Source: Asaia sp003994335
GTDB taxonomy: Bacteria > Pseudomonadota > Alphaproteobacteria > Acetobacterales > Acetobacteraceae
NCBI RefSeq assembly: GCF_037151175.1
Contig: NZ_JBBCOR010000001.1
Span: 425,183 to 489,182, forward strand
Reading direction: 5' to 3'
DNA length: 64,000 nt
Part shown: positions 8,026-16,266 of the stretch, piece after piece
Position numbering within the stretch: the first letter of the stretch is position 1
Layout: the number at the start of each line of letters is the position of its first letter
Notes under the pieces: model-generated
What the model was told of the DNA's origin: nothing
The model's input: the letters and a program-made list of their open reading frames with translations, nothing else
Database searches by the model: none
Made by a program: the position numbers and the translations under genes

Positions 8026-9947
8026 AACGCACCGAGATGAGTGTCCCTTTCGGACGCAGCAGAATCCTCCTGGTTGATGACGAGGCCGAAATCCTCGTCG
8101 CGCTGACCGATCTGCTTGAGGATGAGTTCGACATCCTTTCGAGCACGGATCCGCTCGAGGCGCTGAGCTTTCTCAAGAAATCACCCGACATTGCGGTGAT
8201 TGTTTCCGATCAGCGCATGCCCAACATGACGGGCGATGTGCTGCTCAGCAAGGCGCGTGAGTTTTCTGATGCTCGCGGTATCCTGCTGACCGGCTATGCC
8301 GATCTGGCAGCGGTTGTGGCGGCCCTGAACCAGGGGCGCATCCAGTTCTACGCCCACAAACCCTGGGAATCCGACTCCCTGCGCGCCATGGTGCGTGAGG
8401 TGGCCGCGCATCACAGGCTCGAGCGTGCGCTCATGGTGGAGCGGGTGTTGCTGCATGGCGCGCTGGAATCGGTGCCTATGGATGTGGTGTTCACAGAAGC
8501 CGATGGGACGGTTCTGCGACACAATATGGAAGTCGAGGCTCATCCCAATGCCAAGGGCGATATCGAGGAGGACTCACTGCATGGCGATGCGCTGCGTGAG
8601 GAAATCGCCGCGATGCGTGAGGAAACGAAACAGTCGGGGAGTGCGACCCGTCTTGTTTCAGAGCTGACTGAGGAGGGACTGCGCTGGCACGAGATCATTC
8701 GCCAGACTCTTCCCTGGCCGCGCAACGCATCCGGCGTGCCGTTCCCGATGCCGCAGCGTTGGCAGATGAGTTACGATCGCGACGTGACCGATCGTCTGGC
8801 AATGGAAGAGCGCCTGCGTCAGGATGACAAGATGCATGCCCTTGGAACTCTCGCCGGCGGCATCGCGCATGACTTCAACAACCTGCTGACCGCCATGCTC
8901 GGATCGCTGGAACTGCTGCAGGACATGACACCTGCCTCCAACCCAACGGTCACCAAGCTCTTCGAAAACGCGCTGGAATCAGCGCGCCGCGGCACGGTCC
9001 TGACACGTCGATTGCTGGAATTCGGGCGTCCCAAGCCCATGGCGCTGCGCCCCGTGGACATGGTCGAGATGATCTGGAGCATGCATGACCTGATCGTGCA
9101 GAGCCTGAGTCGAGCGAGCGATCTGCGCGGCGAGACCGGGCGATGCGACCTCGATCTTTCTGCGGTGCCACGTGACCTCGTTGTGCCCCCCGTTCTGAGC
9201 GATTCCGGCCAGCTCGAGATGGCGCTTCTCAATCTCTGCATCAATGCGCGCGATGCCATGCAGGAAGGCGGCGTGATCTCCATTTCCCTGACTCGCGATG
9301 TCACGCCGGACGGCGGGGATCATATCATGCTGAGCGTTGAGGATCAGGGCTGTGGCATGCCGCCCGAGGTCGTGCGGCGCATATTCGAACCCTTTTTTAC
9401 GACCAAGGGCTTGGGCAGCGGTACCGGGCTGGGTCTCTCGACCATATACGGCTTCCTGCAGCGCAGCGGTGGCGATATCCGCGTCGATAGTATGCCCGGC
9501 AAGGGAACGCGCATGACGATGATCCTGCCGATCTGTCAGGAGGACGCACCGGAGGAGGCGCATGATCTCCGATCCGAGCCCATCGTCAGCGGGAAGCTTC
9601 GTATTCTTCTTGCCGATGATGAGCCTGGCGTTCGACTCGTTACCGATCAGTTTCTGTCGCAGGACGGGCACGAGGTGGTCAGTGTCGGAGATGGCGCTGA
9701 AGTGATTGCCCATCTCGAGGCGGGTGAGGTCTTTGATCTGGTGGTGCTGGATCTGCTCATGCCCGGCATGGGCGGTCGCGAATGCGGGCTCATTCTGGCG
9801 GCCAAGTATCCTGAATTGCCGGTTCTTTACGTCAGCGGTTATGCCGACCCTCAAAACCTGCCGGCAAATGCGTTTGTGCTCGGCAAGCCATTCACGCCGC
9901 AGGAACTGCGCGATGCCATAGGCGCAACGCTGCGCAAGCGGCGTTAG
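8022..9947 (+). CDS. Hybrid sensor histidine kinase with receivers at both ends (REC-PAS-like-HisKA-HATPase-REC)
   Basis: A 641-residue cytoplasmic protein. An N-terminal receiver (about 13-130, Asp63 in IVSDQRMPN, with the CheY-like Lys in AHKPWE) is followed by a PAS-like segment (about 145-260, ending MSYDRDVTDR), HisKA with His283 in AGGIAHDFNNLLTAML, HATPase_c (NARDAM, DQGCGMPPEVV, GTGLGLSTIYGF) and a C-terminal receiver with Asp577 in LVVLDLLMPG. The HDFNN type of H-box is usual for hybrid kinases that phosphorylate their own receiver. It overlaps the preceding kinase by ATGA. No separate response regulator with an output domain is in this operon. Confidence 0.9.
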   Translation: MKRTEMSVPFGRSRILLVDDEAEILVALTDLLEDEFDILSSTDPLEALSFLKKSPDIAVIVSDQRMPNMTGDVLLSKAREFSDARGILLTGYADLAAVVAALNQGRIQFYAHKPWESDSLRAMVREVAAHHRLERALMVERVLLHGALESVPMDVVFTEADGTVLRHNMEVEAHPNAKGDIEEDSLHGDALREEIAAMREETKQSGSATRLVSELTEEGLRWHEIIRQTLPWPRNASGVPFPMPQRWQMSYDRDVTDRLAMEERLRQDDKMHALGTLAGGIAHDFNNLLTAMLGSLELLQDMTPASNPTVTKLFENALESARRGTVLTRRLLEFGRPKPMALRPVDMVEMIWSMHDLIVQSLSRASDLRGETGRCDLDLSAVPRDLVVPPVLSDSGQLEMALLNLCINARDAMQEGGVISISLTRDVTPDGGDHIMLSVEDQGCGMPPEVVRRIFEPFFTTKGLGSGTGLGLSTIYGFLQRSGGDIRVDSMPGKGTRMTMILPICQEDAPEEAHDLRSEPIVSGKLRILLADDEPGVRLVTDQFLSQDGHEVVSVGDGAEVIAHLEAGEVFDLVVLDLLMPGMGGRECGLILAAKYPELPVLYVSGYADPQNLPANAFVLGKPFTPQELRDAIGATLRKRR

Positions 9948-9977
9948 GGCGGGCTTGTCTGGGCGTCTCCAATCCTT

Positions 9978-10571
9978 ATGTGTGGAGACATGCAGATTTC
10001 TTCTTCTTCCCCCCATGACCCGGTTGGCTGGCATGGCACTACCATCCTCTGTGTGAGACGCGACGGTCAGGTGGCCATGGCAGGCGACGGTCAGGTTACG
10101 CTCGGTCAGACCGTCATCAAGGGTAATGCCCGCAAGGTCCGCCGCATTGGCCCCAAGGGCACTATTCTGGCCGGTTTCGCCGGAGCTACGGCAGATGCGT
10201 TCACTCTGCTTGAACGGCTCGAAGCGAAACTGGAGCGCTATCCGGATCAACTTGAGCGCGCCTGTGTCGATCTGGCCAAGGACTGGCGCACGGACCGCTA
10301 TCTGCGTCGTCTTGAAGCCATGATGGCAGTCGCCGACGCCCATCGCTCCTTCACATTGACAGGGAATGGCGACGTGCTCGAGCCTGAGGATGGGATCATC
10401 GCGATTGGCTCAGGGGGTAACTACGCCCTCTCCGCTGCCCGGGCGCTGATCGATATCGAGGGGCTGAGCGCCGAAGATGTGGCGCGCAAGGCCATGAAGA
10501 TCGCGGGCGATATCTGCGTGTACACCAATCATTCGGTCAGGGTTGAATTGCTCGGCGGGGAGGAAGCGTAA
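9978..10571 (+). CDS. hslV: ATP-dependent protease subunit HslV (ClpQ)
   Basis: A 197-residue threonine protease that forms the proteolytic core of the HslUV machine with the ATPase HslU. The family N-terminus appears as HGTTILCVRRDG, preceded by about 20 residues, so the catalytic Thr (in GTT) is internal and must be exposed by cleavage. Further family blocks are MAGDGQVTLGQTVIKGNARK and ALAAARALI-type segments near the end. Starts at 9978 (ATG, no clear ribosome binding site) and 9990 (ATG, GGAG only 2 nt away) are both possible. The stop codon overlaps the hslU start (TAATG). Confidence 0.93.
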   Translation: MCGDMQISSSSPHDPVGWHGTTILCVRRDGQVAMAGDGQVTLGQTVIKGNARKVRRIGPKGTILAGFAGATADAFTLLERLEAKLERYPDQLERACVDLAKDWRTDRYLRRLEAMMAVADAHRSFTLTGNGDVLEPEDGIIAIGSGGNYALSAARALIDIEGLSAEDVARKAMKIAGDICVYTNHSVRVELLGGEEA

Positions 10572-11887
10572 TGGATATCCCGAATTATTCGCCCCGAGAG
10601 ATCGTCTCGGAACTCGACCGCTTCATTATCGGACAGAACGAGGCAAAGCGTGCCGTTGCCATCGCCATGCGCAATCGCTGGCGCCGGGCGCAATTGCCGG
10701 AGGGCCTGCGCGAGGAGGTCGTTCCCAAAAACATCCTGATGATCGGTCCGACCGGCTGCGGCAAGACCGAGATCGCCCGCCGTCTTGCCCGTCTTGCCCA
10801 GTCGCCTTTTCTGAAGGTCGAGGCGACCAAATTCACCGAAGTTGGATATGTCGGGCGCGATGTCGAGTCCATCGTACGCGATCTGGTTGAGGTTTCGCTT
10901 ACCATGCTGCGCGAAGCGCGCCGCAAGGACGTGAACGCGAAGGCCGAACTCGCCGCAGAATCCCGTCTCGTCGATGCCCTGGTGGGAGAAACGGCGTCTG
11001 CTGATACCAAGACCAAGTTCCGTCAGATGCTGCGCAATGGCGAGCTTGAAGAGAAGGAAATCGAGATTCAGGTCGGGCGCGAGCCGGGTGCAGGTGAGAT
11101 GCCCGACATGGCGGGTGGCACTGTCATGAATGCCGCAGCCTTTGGCGACCTGATGAAGAATCTCATGAACCGGTCCCCTCAGAAGCGCCGCCTGAGTATT
11201 GCGACGGCCCGTCAGCTACTGATTCGCGAAGAAGCCGATCGTCTCGTCGATAATGATGCCCTCACACAGGATGCCGTACGTCACGCGCAGGATCACGGCA
11301 TCGTCTTTCTGGACGAAATTGACAAGGTCTGTGCCCGTTCCGGTGAGGGGGGAGGGCGCGGTGGCGATATCTCTCGTGAGGGCGTGCAGCGCGACCTCCT
11401 GCCGTTGATCGAGGGTACCACAGTCACGACCAAATACGGTCCGGTTAAGACGGACCATATCCTGTTCATCGCCTCAGGTGCGTTTCATCTGGCGAAGCCC
11501 TCGGATCTGCTTCCGGAATTGCAGGGGCGCCTGCCGATACGCGTTGAGCTGGCGGGTCTGACGCGCGACGATCTCAAGCGTATCCTGCTGGAGCCGGAGC
11601 ACTCTCTGCTCAAGCAATATGTTTCCCTGCTCGGCACCGAGAACGTGACACTCGTTTTCGAGGAAGGGGCGGTCGATGCGCTTGCGGAACTCGCAGCCGA
11701 CATTAATGAGCGGGTCGAAAACATCGGCGCCCGGCGTCTTGCGACGGTCATGGAGCGTCTGCTCGAGGATATCTCCTTTCGGGCTTCGGATCGTGGGGGA
11801 GAGACCGTGACGGTCACGGCGCATGACGTGCAGGAGCGTGTCGCTCCACTGGCACGCAAGGGCGATCTGAGCAGGTTCATCCTGTGA
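10571..11887 (+). CDS. hslU: ATP-dependent protease ATPase subunit HslU (ClpY)
   Basis: A 438-residue AAA+ unfoldase. It begins with the HslU-specific SPREIVSELDRFIIGQNEAK block, has Walker A GPTGCGKTE, Walker B VFLDEIDKV, the family's intermediate domain (about residues 110-230) and the C-terminal tail LSRFIL that docks into HslV to activate it. It unfolds substrates and feeds them to HslV. Translation is coupled to hslV by a 1-nt overlap, and its last codons overlap the putative start of sufE. Confidence 0.96.
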   Translation: MDIPNYSPREIVSELDRFIIGQNEAKRAVAIAMRNRWRRAQLPEGLREEVVPKNILMIGPTGCGKTEIARRLARLAQSPFLKVEATKFTEVGYVGRDVESIVRDLVEVSLTMLREARRKDVNAKAELAAESRLVDALVGETASADTKTKFRQMLRNGELEEKEIEIQVGREPGAGEMPDMAGGTVMNAAAFGDLMKNLMNRSPQKRRLSIATARQLLIREEADRLVDNDALTQDAVRHAQDHGIVFLDEIDKVCARSGEGGGRGGDISREGVQRDLLPLIEGTTVTTKYGPVKTDHILFIASGAFHLAKPSDLLPELQGRLPIRVELAGLTRDDLKRILLEPEHSLLKQYVSLLGTENVTLVFEEGAVDALAELAADINERVENIGARRLATVMERLLEDISFRASDRGGETVTVTAHDVQERVAPLARKGDLSRFIL

Positions 11888-12333
11888 GCGGGGCGGTGAT
11901 CATGGCGCCCTGGGTGCAGAATGTCGACGATACAGCTTCAGACGCGATTGAGGCTATTCGTGAAGAGCTTGCCCTCTTCGACGACTGGATGGATCGCTAC
12001 GAATACATCATCGAAATGGGCCGCACTCTTCCGGCTTTTCCAGTCGAATGGCAAAACGATGCGCATCGTGTCCCTGGCTGCCAAAGCCAGGTATGGCTTG
12101 AAGCGCATGAGGAACAGGGCAGGCTTTTCTTTGCCGGAGCGTCTGACGCAGCCATCGTGAACGGGCTCGTGGCGCTGTTGCTACGCGTCTATTCTGGGCG
12201 GGGCAGGGCCGAGATCGAGGCGACCGATCCCGGGTTCCTGCATGATCTCGGTCTGGTGAAGGCGCTTTCGACCAATCGCGGGAATGGGGTCGAGGCCATG
12301 GCGCAGGCGATCAGGGCCCGTGCGCGAGCCTGA
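11884..12333 (+). CDS. sufE: SufE-family cysteine desulfuration protein
   Basis: A protein of about 149 residues that would accept sulfur from a SufS-type cysteine desulfurase for Fe-S cluster assembly. The conserved sulfur-accepting Cys lies in RVPGCQSQVW and the N-terminal block DDWMDRYEYIIEMGR is typical. The GTG at 11884 overlaps the hslU stop (GTGA); an ATG at 11902 is an alternative that keeps all of the family domain. No other suf gene is adjacent, so it probably works with a suf operon elsewhere. Confidence 0.9.
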   Translation: MSGAVIMAPWVQNVDDTASDAIEAIREELALFDDWMDRYEYIIEMGRTLPAFPVEWQNDAHRVPGCQSQVWLEAHEEQGRLFFAGASDAAIVNGLVALLLRVYSGRGRAEIEATDPGFLHDLGLVKALSTNRGNGVEAMAQAIRARARA

Positions 12334-12388
12334 CCCCAACGGGTGAAACCGCAATAGATTTGCCCCGCTGATAAAGGTTTTAAAACGG

Positions 12389-12416
12389 AAATAGCCCGGC
12401 ATTGCCGGGCTATTTT
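12389..12416. terminator. Bidirectional rho-independent terminator
   Basis: ATAGCCCGGC and its complement GCCGGGCTAT form a 10-bp stem with a 3-nt loop, flanked by A residues on the left and TTTTCTT on the right. It sits between the convergent ends of sufE (plus) and the small Cys-rich gene (minus) and can serve both. Confidence 0.85.
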
Positions 12417-12456
12417 CTTGTCATCCTGTAAACAGGGGGCCGAAGACAGGGGCTGA

Positions 12457-12699
12457 TCAGTTCTTACCCGGAGCGCCATCTGCAGGCGTTGCCGGGGAAG
12501 CCGATTTTGCTGCATCGTCTTTTGGCGCATCTGCCTTGCACTTCATGAATTTCCCTTTGGCATCGCGGCATTTTTCCGCTTTGGGCTTTTCACATTTGGT
12601 GAACTTGCCAGTCGTTGCATCACGACAGGGCTTGGCATAGGCCACCGGGGCGGCAGCCGTTCCAAGGAGCACGGTAAGGGCGAGAAAACCACGAAGCAT
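12457..12699 (-). CDS. Small exported Cys-rich protein with two CRD..GKF.KC repeats
   Basis: An 80-residue protein with a clear signal peptide (MLRGFLALTVLLGTAAAPVAYA, cleavage after AYA). The mature part has two short repeats, CRDATTGKFTKC and CRDAKGKFMKC, each with two Cys spaced for a small disulfide loop, then a Pro/Ala/Asp-rich low-complexity tail. I have seen similar CRDxxGKFxKC proteins in other proteobacteria but know no function. It is a single-gene unit bounded by terminators on both sides. Confidence 0.7.
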   Translation of the reverse strand: MLRGFLALTVLLGTAAAPVAYAKPCRDATTGKFTKCEKPKAEKCRDAKGKFMKCKADAPKDDAAKSASPATPADGAPGKN

Positions 12700-12784
12700 G
12701 GGTGAAATCCTTTTGGAGTGTTCAGCAACACTCTGACATTATTCGGCCCAAGGCAAGCGCTTTGACATCGCACCCAAGACACAA

Positions 12785-12810
12785 AAAAACCCGCCACGAG
12801 GCGGGTTTTT
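12785..12810 (-). terminator. Rho-independent terminator after glucose dehydrogenase
   Basis: AAAAACCCGCC and GGCGGGTTTTT form an 11-bp stem around the loop ACGA. Read on the minus strand the stem ends in a U-rich arm, 22 bp after the stop codon of the glucose dehydrogenase gene. It insulates that gene from the small exported-protein gene downstream. Confidence 0.88.
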
Positions 12811-12831
12811 CCGTGTCGTTTCCTGCCGGAT

Positions 12832-15249
12832 TTAGTTGGGCAGGGCATAGGCGATGACGTAATCGCCCATCTTGGTTCCGAAGGAGCCATGACCACCGGC
12901 ATAGGTCACGATGTACTGCTTGCCATTGGCCGAGTAGCTCATCGGCGTGGACTGGCCACCGGCAGGCAGGCGATCCTGCCAGAGGGTTTCACCCGTCGTG
13001 ACGTTATAGGCGCGGATGTAGAAATCCAGCGTCGACGTCAGGAAGGCAACGTTGCCAGCCGTCGTGAGCGGACCGCCAAGGCTTGGCACGCCGATCTTGA
13101 GCGGGGGCAACTGCACGGGCAGGGCGCTACTGTACAGGCTGTCGCGCAGCGTGCCGTTACGATGCTGCCAGATCACCTTGTTGGTGCGCAGATCGATACC
13201 AGCCATGTAGCCCCACGGCGGACGCTTGCAGGGGATCGGGAAGCCGATCTTGGTGGTGATCGGGTTCAGGAACGGGCTGAGCATGACGGCAAAGGGCGCA
13301 CCGTAATTATGCTGCAGGCCGGTCTCGCCCCCCGATCCCTTTGCACCCTCTTCAGGCCAGAGCGGGTTGCCCGGACCACGGGGAACGAGCCTTGAGACGA
13401 AAGGCAGGGCGATCGGGTTGGAGATGGCGATCTGGCGCTGCGGATCGACAGCAAGACCACCCCACTCGAAGATGCCGAGATTACCCGGGAAGATCAGCGA
13501 GCCACGCTCTGATGGCGGGGTGAACGTACCCTTGTAGTCAAGCTGATGGAATGCCACGCGGCAGATCAGCTGATCGAACACGGTGCCGCCCCACATGTCC
13601 TTGCCCGTCAGCAGGGCCTTGGGGCGCAGGGTCAGATCAGAGAAGGGCTGGGTCGGCTCGGTATGGTCACCCTTGGCCGCGCCCTGGGGCACGGGCAGCT
13701 CGGGAGCGCCCACGATCAGCTTGCCATCGCGACGGTCGAGAACGAACACATTGCCTGTCTTGGCCGGAGCATAGATCGCCGGAACGACTGTGCCATCCTT
13801 TTGGGTGATATCCACCAGGCTCATCTGCGAGGGCAGATCCATGTCCCACAGGTCGTGGTGCACAGTCTGGTAGCTCCAAGCAAGCTTGCCGGTATCGGCG
13901 TGCAGGGCGAGGATGGCCGAGGCATAACGCTCGGAATCGGCGCTGCGGTCGCCGCCCCACTGATCAGGTGTCTGCACACCCGTGGGGATATAGATCAGCC
14001 CCAGATTGGAATCGTAGGACGCGGTGATCCAGGAATTCGGGGAGTTCGCCACGTATTTGTGGTCGTCGCCCGGCATCTGGTTCGGGTCGGCGTTTCCGGT
14101 ATCGAAAACCCAGACGAGCTTGCCCGTGAACAGGTCGAAGGCGCGCGTGACGCCCGAAGGCTCCTTGGTGGACCCGTTATCGGTGACAGCGCCTGAAATG
14201 ATGACCAGCTTGTCGGTGACGACAGGCGGCGAGGTTGGCTCGTAGCCACCCACATGGTCATAGGGCATGTACGGGGTGCGCAGGTCGATTTCGCCGCTCT
14301 TGCCGAAGCTCGGGCAGGCCTTGCCGGTCTGGGCATCGACAGCGAAGAGGCGGCCGTCGTTGACAGGCAGGAACAGACGCTCATGGCATTCATCGGGTGC
14401 GGGCGAACCATCGGAGGTTACAGCACTCGCATCGGATTTGTGGTAGGTCACGCCACGGCACGTCAGATGCTGGAAGCCTGGGTTGACATAGAGATGGGGG
14501 TCGAACACCCATTTCGTCTTGCCGGTAGCGCCATCGACAGCCCAGAGCTTCTGATGCAGCGAGCAGAAATACAGCGTGCCGTTGATGGCGAGCGGCGTGG
14601 CCTCATTGGTGGCTTCGCCCGGATCGTTCGGCCCCTTTAGGTCGCCCGTACGCATGGTCCAGGCCACTTTGAGCTTGCTGACATTGTCAGAGGTGATCTG
14701 CGTGAGCGGAGAGAAGCGGTCGCCGTACTGGGTACGGCCATAGGCCTGCCAGTCGCCATCGGGGAGCTGAGGGGCATCGCTGCCGGCTGCGGCCACCTTT
14801 TCGGTAGGCAGGTTACCCGCCTTGTCACCCGGATCCTGCACGAAGGCGACGACCACGACGATCAGGGCAAGGACGACGCTGCCCAGCAGGGGCAGGGTGG
14901 CAAGACGGCTTGTGGTGATCTGGCGGCTGACGAAAGGCAGGAGCAGCCAGATCCCGAGAATAGTGATCACGTCGCCACGGGGTACGAGCGACCAGAAATC
15001 GATACCGATTTCGCTGATCGCCCAGAGGAGCGACCCGAGGATGATCAAGGTATAGAGCCAGAAGGCGGCCGCGCGGCCCCTCCAGACGAGATAGGCGGTG
15101 GCCAGAAGGGCAATACCGCAGACTGCGTAATAAGGGGTGTCGCCATAGCTCAGGAGCCAGACACCGCCGAGTGTCAGATAAATGCCACAAAGGGCAAATA
15201 TCACGGCGGTGAGGGCTGCCCAGAACCGCGGCCGGGAAACCGTGTTCAT
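12832..15249 (-). CDS. gcd: Membrane-bound PQQ-dependent glucose dehydrogenase (quinoprotein)
   Basis: An 805-residue protein, the usual length for mGDH. Residues 1-145 hold five transmembrane helices (for example TAVIFALCGIYLTLGGVWLL) and the rest is a PQQ beta-propeller with blocks such as YGRTQYGDRFSPLTQI, LKVAWTMRTGD, WVFDPHLYVNPG, HHDLWDMDLPSQ and TAGNVAFLTSTLDFYIRAYN. It oxidises D-glucose to gluconolactone in the periplasm and passes electrons to ubiquinone, the classic first step of oxidative fermentation in acetic acid bacteria. PQQ synthesis genes are not in the window. The ATG at 15249 faces the divergent rpmI gene across 287 bp. Confidence 0.95.
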   Translation of the reverse strand: MNTVSRPRFWAALTAVIFALCGIYLTLGGVWLLSYGDTPYYAVCGIALLATAYLVWRGRAAAFWLYTLIILGSLLWAISEIGIDFWSLVPRGDVITILGIWLLLPFVSRQITTSRLATLPLLGSVVLALIVVVVAFVQDPGDKAGNLPTEKVAAAGSDAPQLPDGDWQAYGRTQYGDRFSPLTQITSDNVSKLKVAWTMRTGDLKGPNDPGEATNEATPLAINGTLYFCSLHQKLWAVDGATGKTKWVFDPHLYVNPGFQHLTCRGVTYHKSDASAVTSDGSPAPDECHERLFLPVNDGRLFAVDAQTGKACPSFGKSGEIDLRTPYMPYDHVGGYEPTSPPVVTDKLVIISGAVTDNGSTKEPSGVTRAFDLFTGKLVWVFDTGNADPNQMPGDDHKYVANSPNSWITASYDSNLGLIYIPTGVQTPDQWGGDRSADSERYASAILALHADTGKLAWSYQTVHHDLWDMDLPSQMSLVDITQKDGTVVPAIYAPAKTGNVFVLDRRDGKLIVGAPELPVPQGAAKGDHTEPTQPFSDLTLRPKALLTGKDMWGGTVFDQLICRVAFHQLDYKGTFTPPSERGSLIFPGNLGIFEWGGLAVDPQRQIAISNPIALPFVSRLVPRGPGNPLWPEEGAKGSGGETGLQHNYGAPFAVMLSPFLNPITTKIGFPIPCKRPPWGYMAGIDLRTNKVIWQHRNGTLRDSLYSSALPVQLPPLKIGVPSLGGPLTTAGNVAFLTSTLDFYIRAYNVTTGETLWQDRLPAGGQSTPMSYSANGKQYIVTYAGGHGSFGTKMGDYVIAYALPN

Positions 15250-15536
15250 GCGTCGTCCTATGTGTGGTTTCGTGTTCGGAAACGTTGCGAAAAGAGACCG
15301 CGTGGAAAAAGGCCCAAATGTTGATCTACGTCAAGAACGTCCCACATTGTGGTTAGGGTTCTGTCTAACCCAAAGTAAATGTTTATGCGCGTCAAAATGG
15401 GTTGTGCGTGGGGAAGATATCCTATAGGTGCCCCCTTTCGAACGCGCGTCCAGGCGATGGTAGGGCATGCCTGGCCGCTCGGTGACGGCTGCGAGCAATC
15501 GCAATCCGGCACCTTATATGTCGAGAGGAGAACGAA

Positions 15537-15740
15537 ATGCCCAAGATGAAGACCAAATCGTCGGTCAAGAAGCGGTTCAAGATCACCGCGACCGGCAAGG
15601 TGATGTGCGGTCCCGGCAACAAGCGCCACGGCCTCATCAACCGTCCGCAGAAAATGAAGCGCACCAATCGCGGCCCGCAGACCATGACGGACATGGATGC
15701 GAAGACCGTGAAGCAGTGGGCCCCCTACGGACTGGCTTGA
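15537..15740 (+). CDS. rpmI: 50S ribosomal protein L35
   Basis: A 67-residue basic protein with the L35 pattern: [20 protein letters not shown] at the N-terminus and [12 protein letters not shown] in the middle. An AGGAGA ribosome binding site lies 4-5 nt before the ATG. It precedes rplT by 13 bp, the usual order; infC, often the first gene of this operon, is absent. The 287-bp gap upstream, shared with the divergent gcd gene, should contain both promoters; I see a short GGTTAG/CTAACC hairpin near 15351-15370 but no definite leader element. Confidence 0.95.
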
Positions 15741-15753
15741 GGAGCATATATAA

Positions 15754-16140
15754 ATGGCACGTGTTAAGCGCGGCGTAACGACGCACGCCCGTCACAAGAA
15801 GGTTCTGGATCTGGCCAAGGGCTATCGCGGCCGGTCTTCCACGAACTATCGCATTGCTCTCGAGCGCGTCGAGAAGGCGCTTCGTTATGCCTATCGCGAC
15901 CGTCGTAACAAGAAGCGCGATTTCCGCGCTCTGTGGATCCAGCGCATCAACGCTGCCGTTCGCGAGCAGGGCCTGACCTACAGCAAGTTCATCAATGGAC
16001 TGGCAAAGGCTGGCATCGAAATCGACCGTAAGGTTCTGGCCGCCATCGCATTCGATGACGCTGCAACCTTCGCCGAGATCGTGAAGCTGGCGCAGATGGC
16101 TCTTGAGCAGTCCGCTCAGGAACAGACCGCGCAGGCCTGA
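15754..16140 (+). CDS. rplT: 50S ribosomal protein L20
   Basis: A 128-residue basic protein with typical L20 blocks: MARVKRGVTTHARHKKVLDL, AKGYRGRSSTNYRIALERV and FRALWIQRINAAVREQGLTYS. It binds 23S rRNA early in large-subunit assembly, and in other bacteria represses its own operon. The C-terminal tail is slightly extended with Gln/Ala residues, which I recall in several Alphaproteobacteria. A strong terminator follows within 60 bp. Confidence 0.96.
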   Translation: MARVKRGVTTHARHKKVLDLAKGYRGRSSTNYRIALERVEKALRYAYRDRRNKKRDFRALWIQRINAAVREQGLTYSKFINGLAKAGIEIDRKVLAAIAFDDAATFAEIVKLAQMALEQSAQEQTAQA

Positions 16141-16191
16141 TCATAGGCTTTTGCCTTCGGATTTTTGCTTCGGCAGATTTCCGGATTTGAT

Positions 16192-16235
16192 AGAAAACGG
16201 GTCGTCCTGTATCAGGACGGCCCGTTTTCTTTTTT
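16192..16235 (+). terminator. Very stable terminator between rplT and pheS
   Basis: An 18-bp stem (left arm 16192-16209, right arm 16213-16230, one G-T wobble) closes a 3-nt loop and is followed by five T residues. It lies 52 bp after rplT and about 30 bp before the pheS start. It may simply end the rpmI-rplT transcript, or act as an attenuator for pheST as in enteric bacteria. I found no leader peptide with a run of Phe codons, so attenuation is unproven. Confidence 0.85.
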
Positions 16236-16266
16236 GACGATACCAGTTGACCGATGGGACAGGCGA

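Noticed and set aside
8979..10343. 454-codon minus-strand frame over the second kinase and hslV
   Set aside because: Antisense shadow of two well-supported genes with no recognisable motif.
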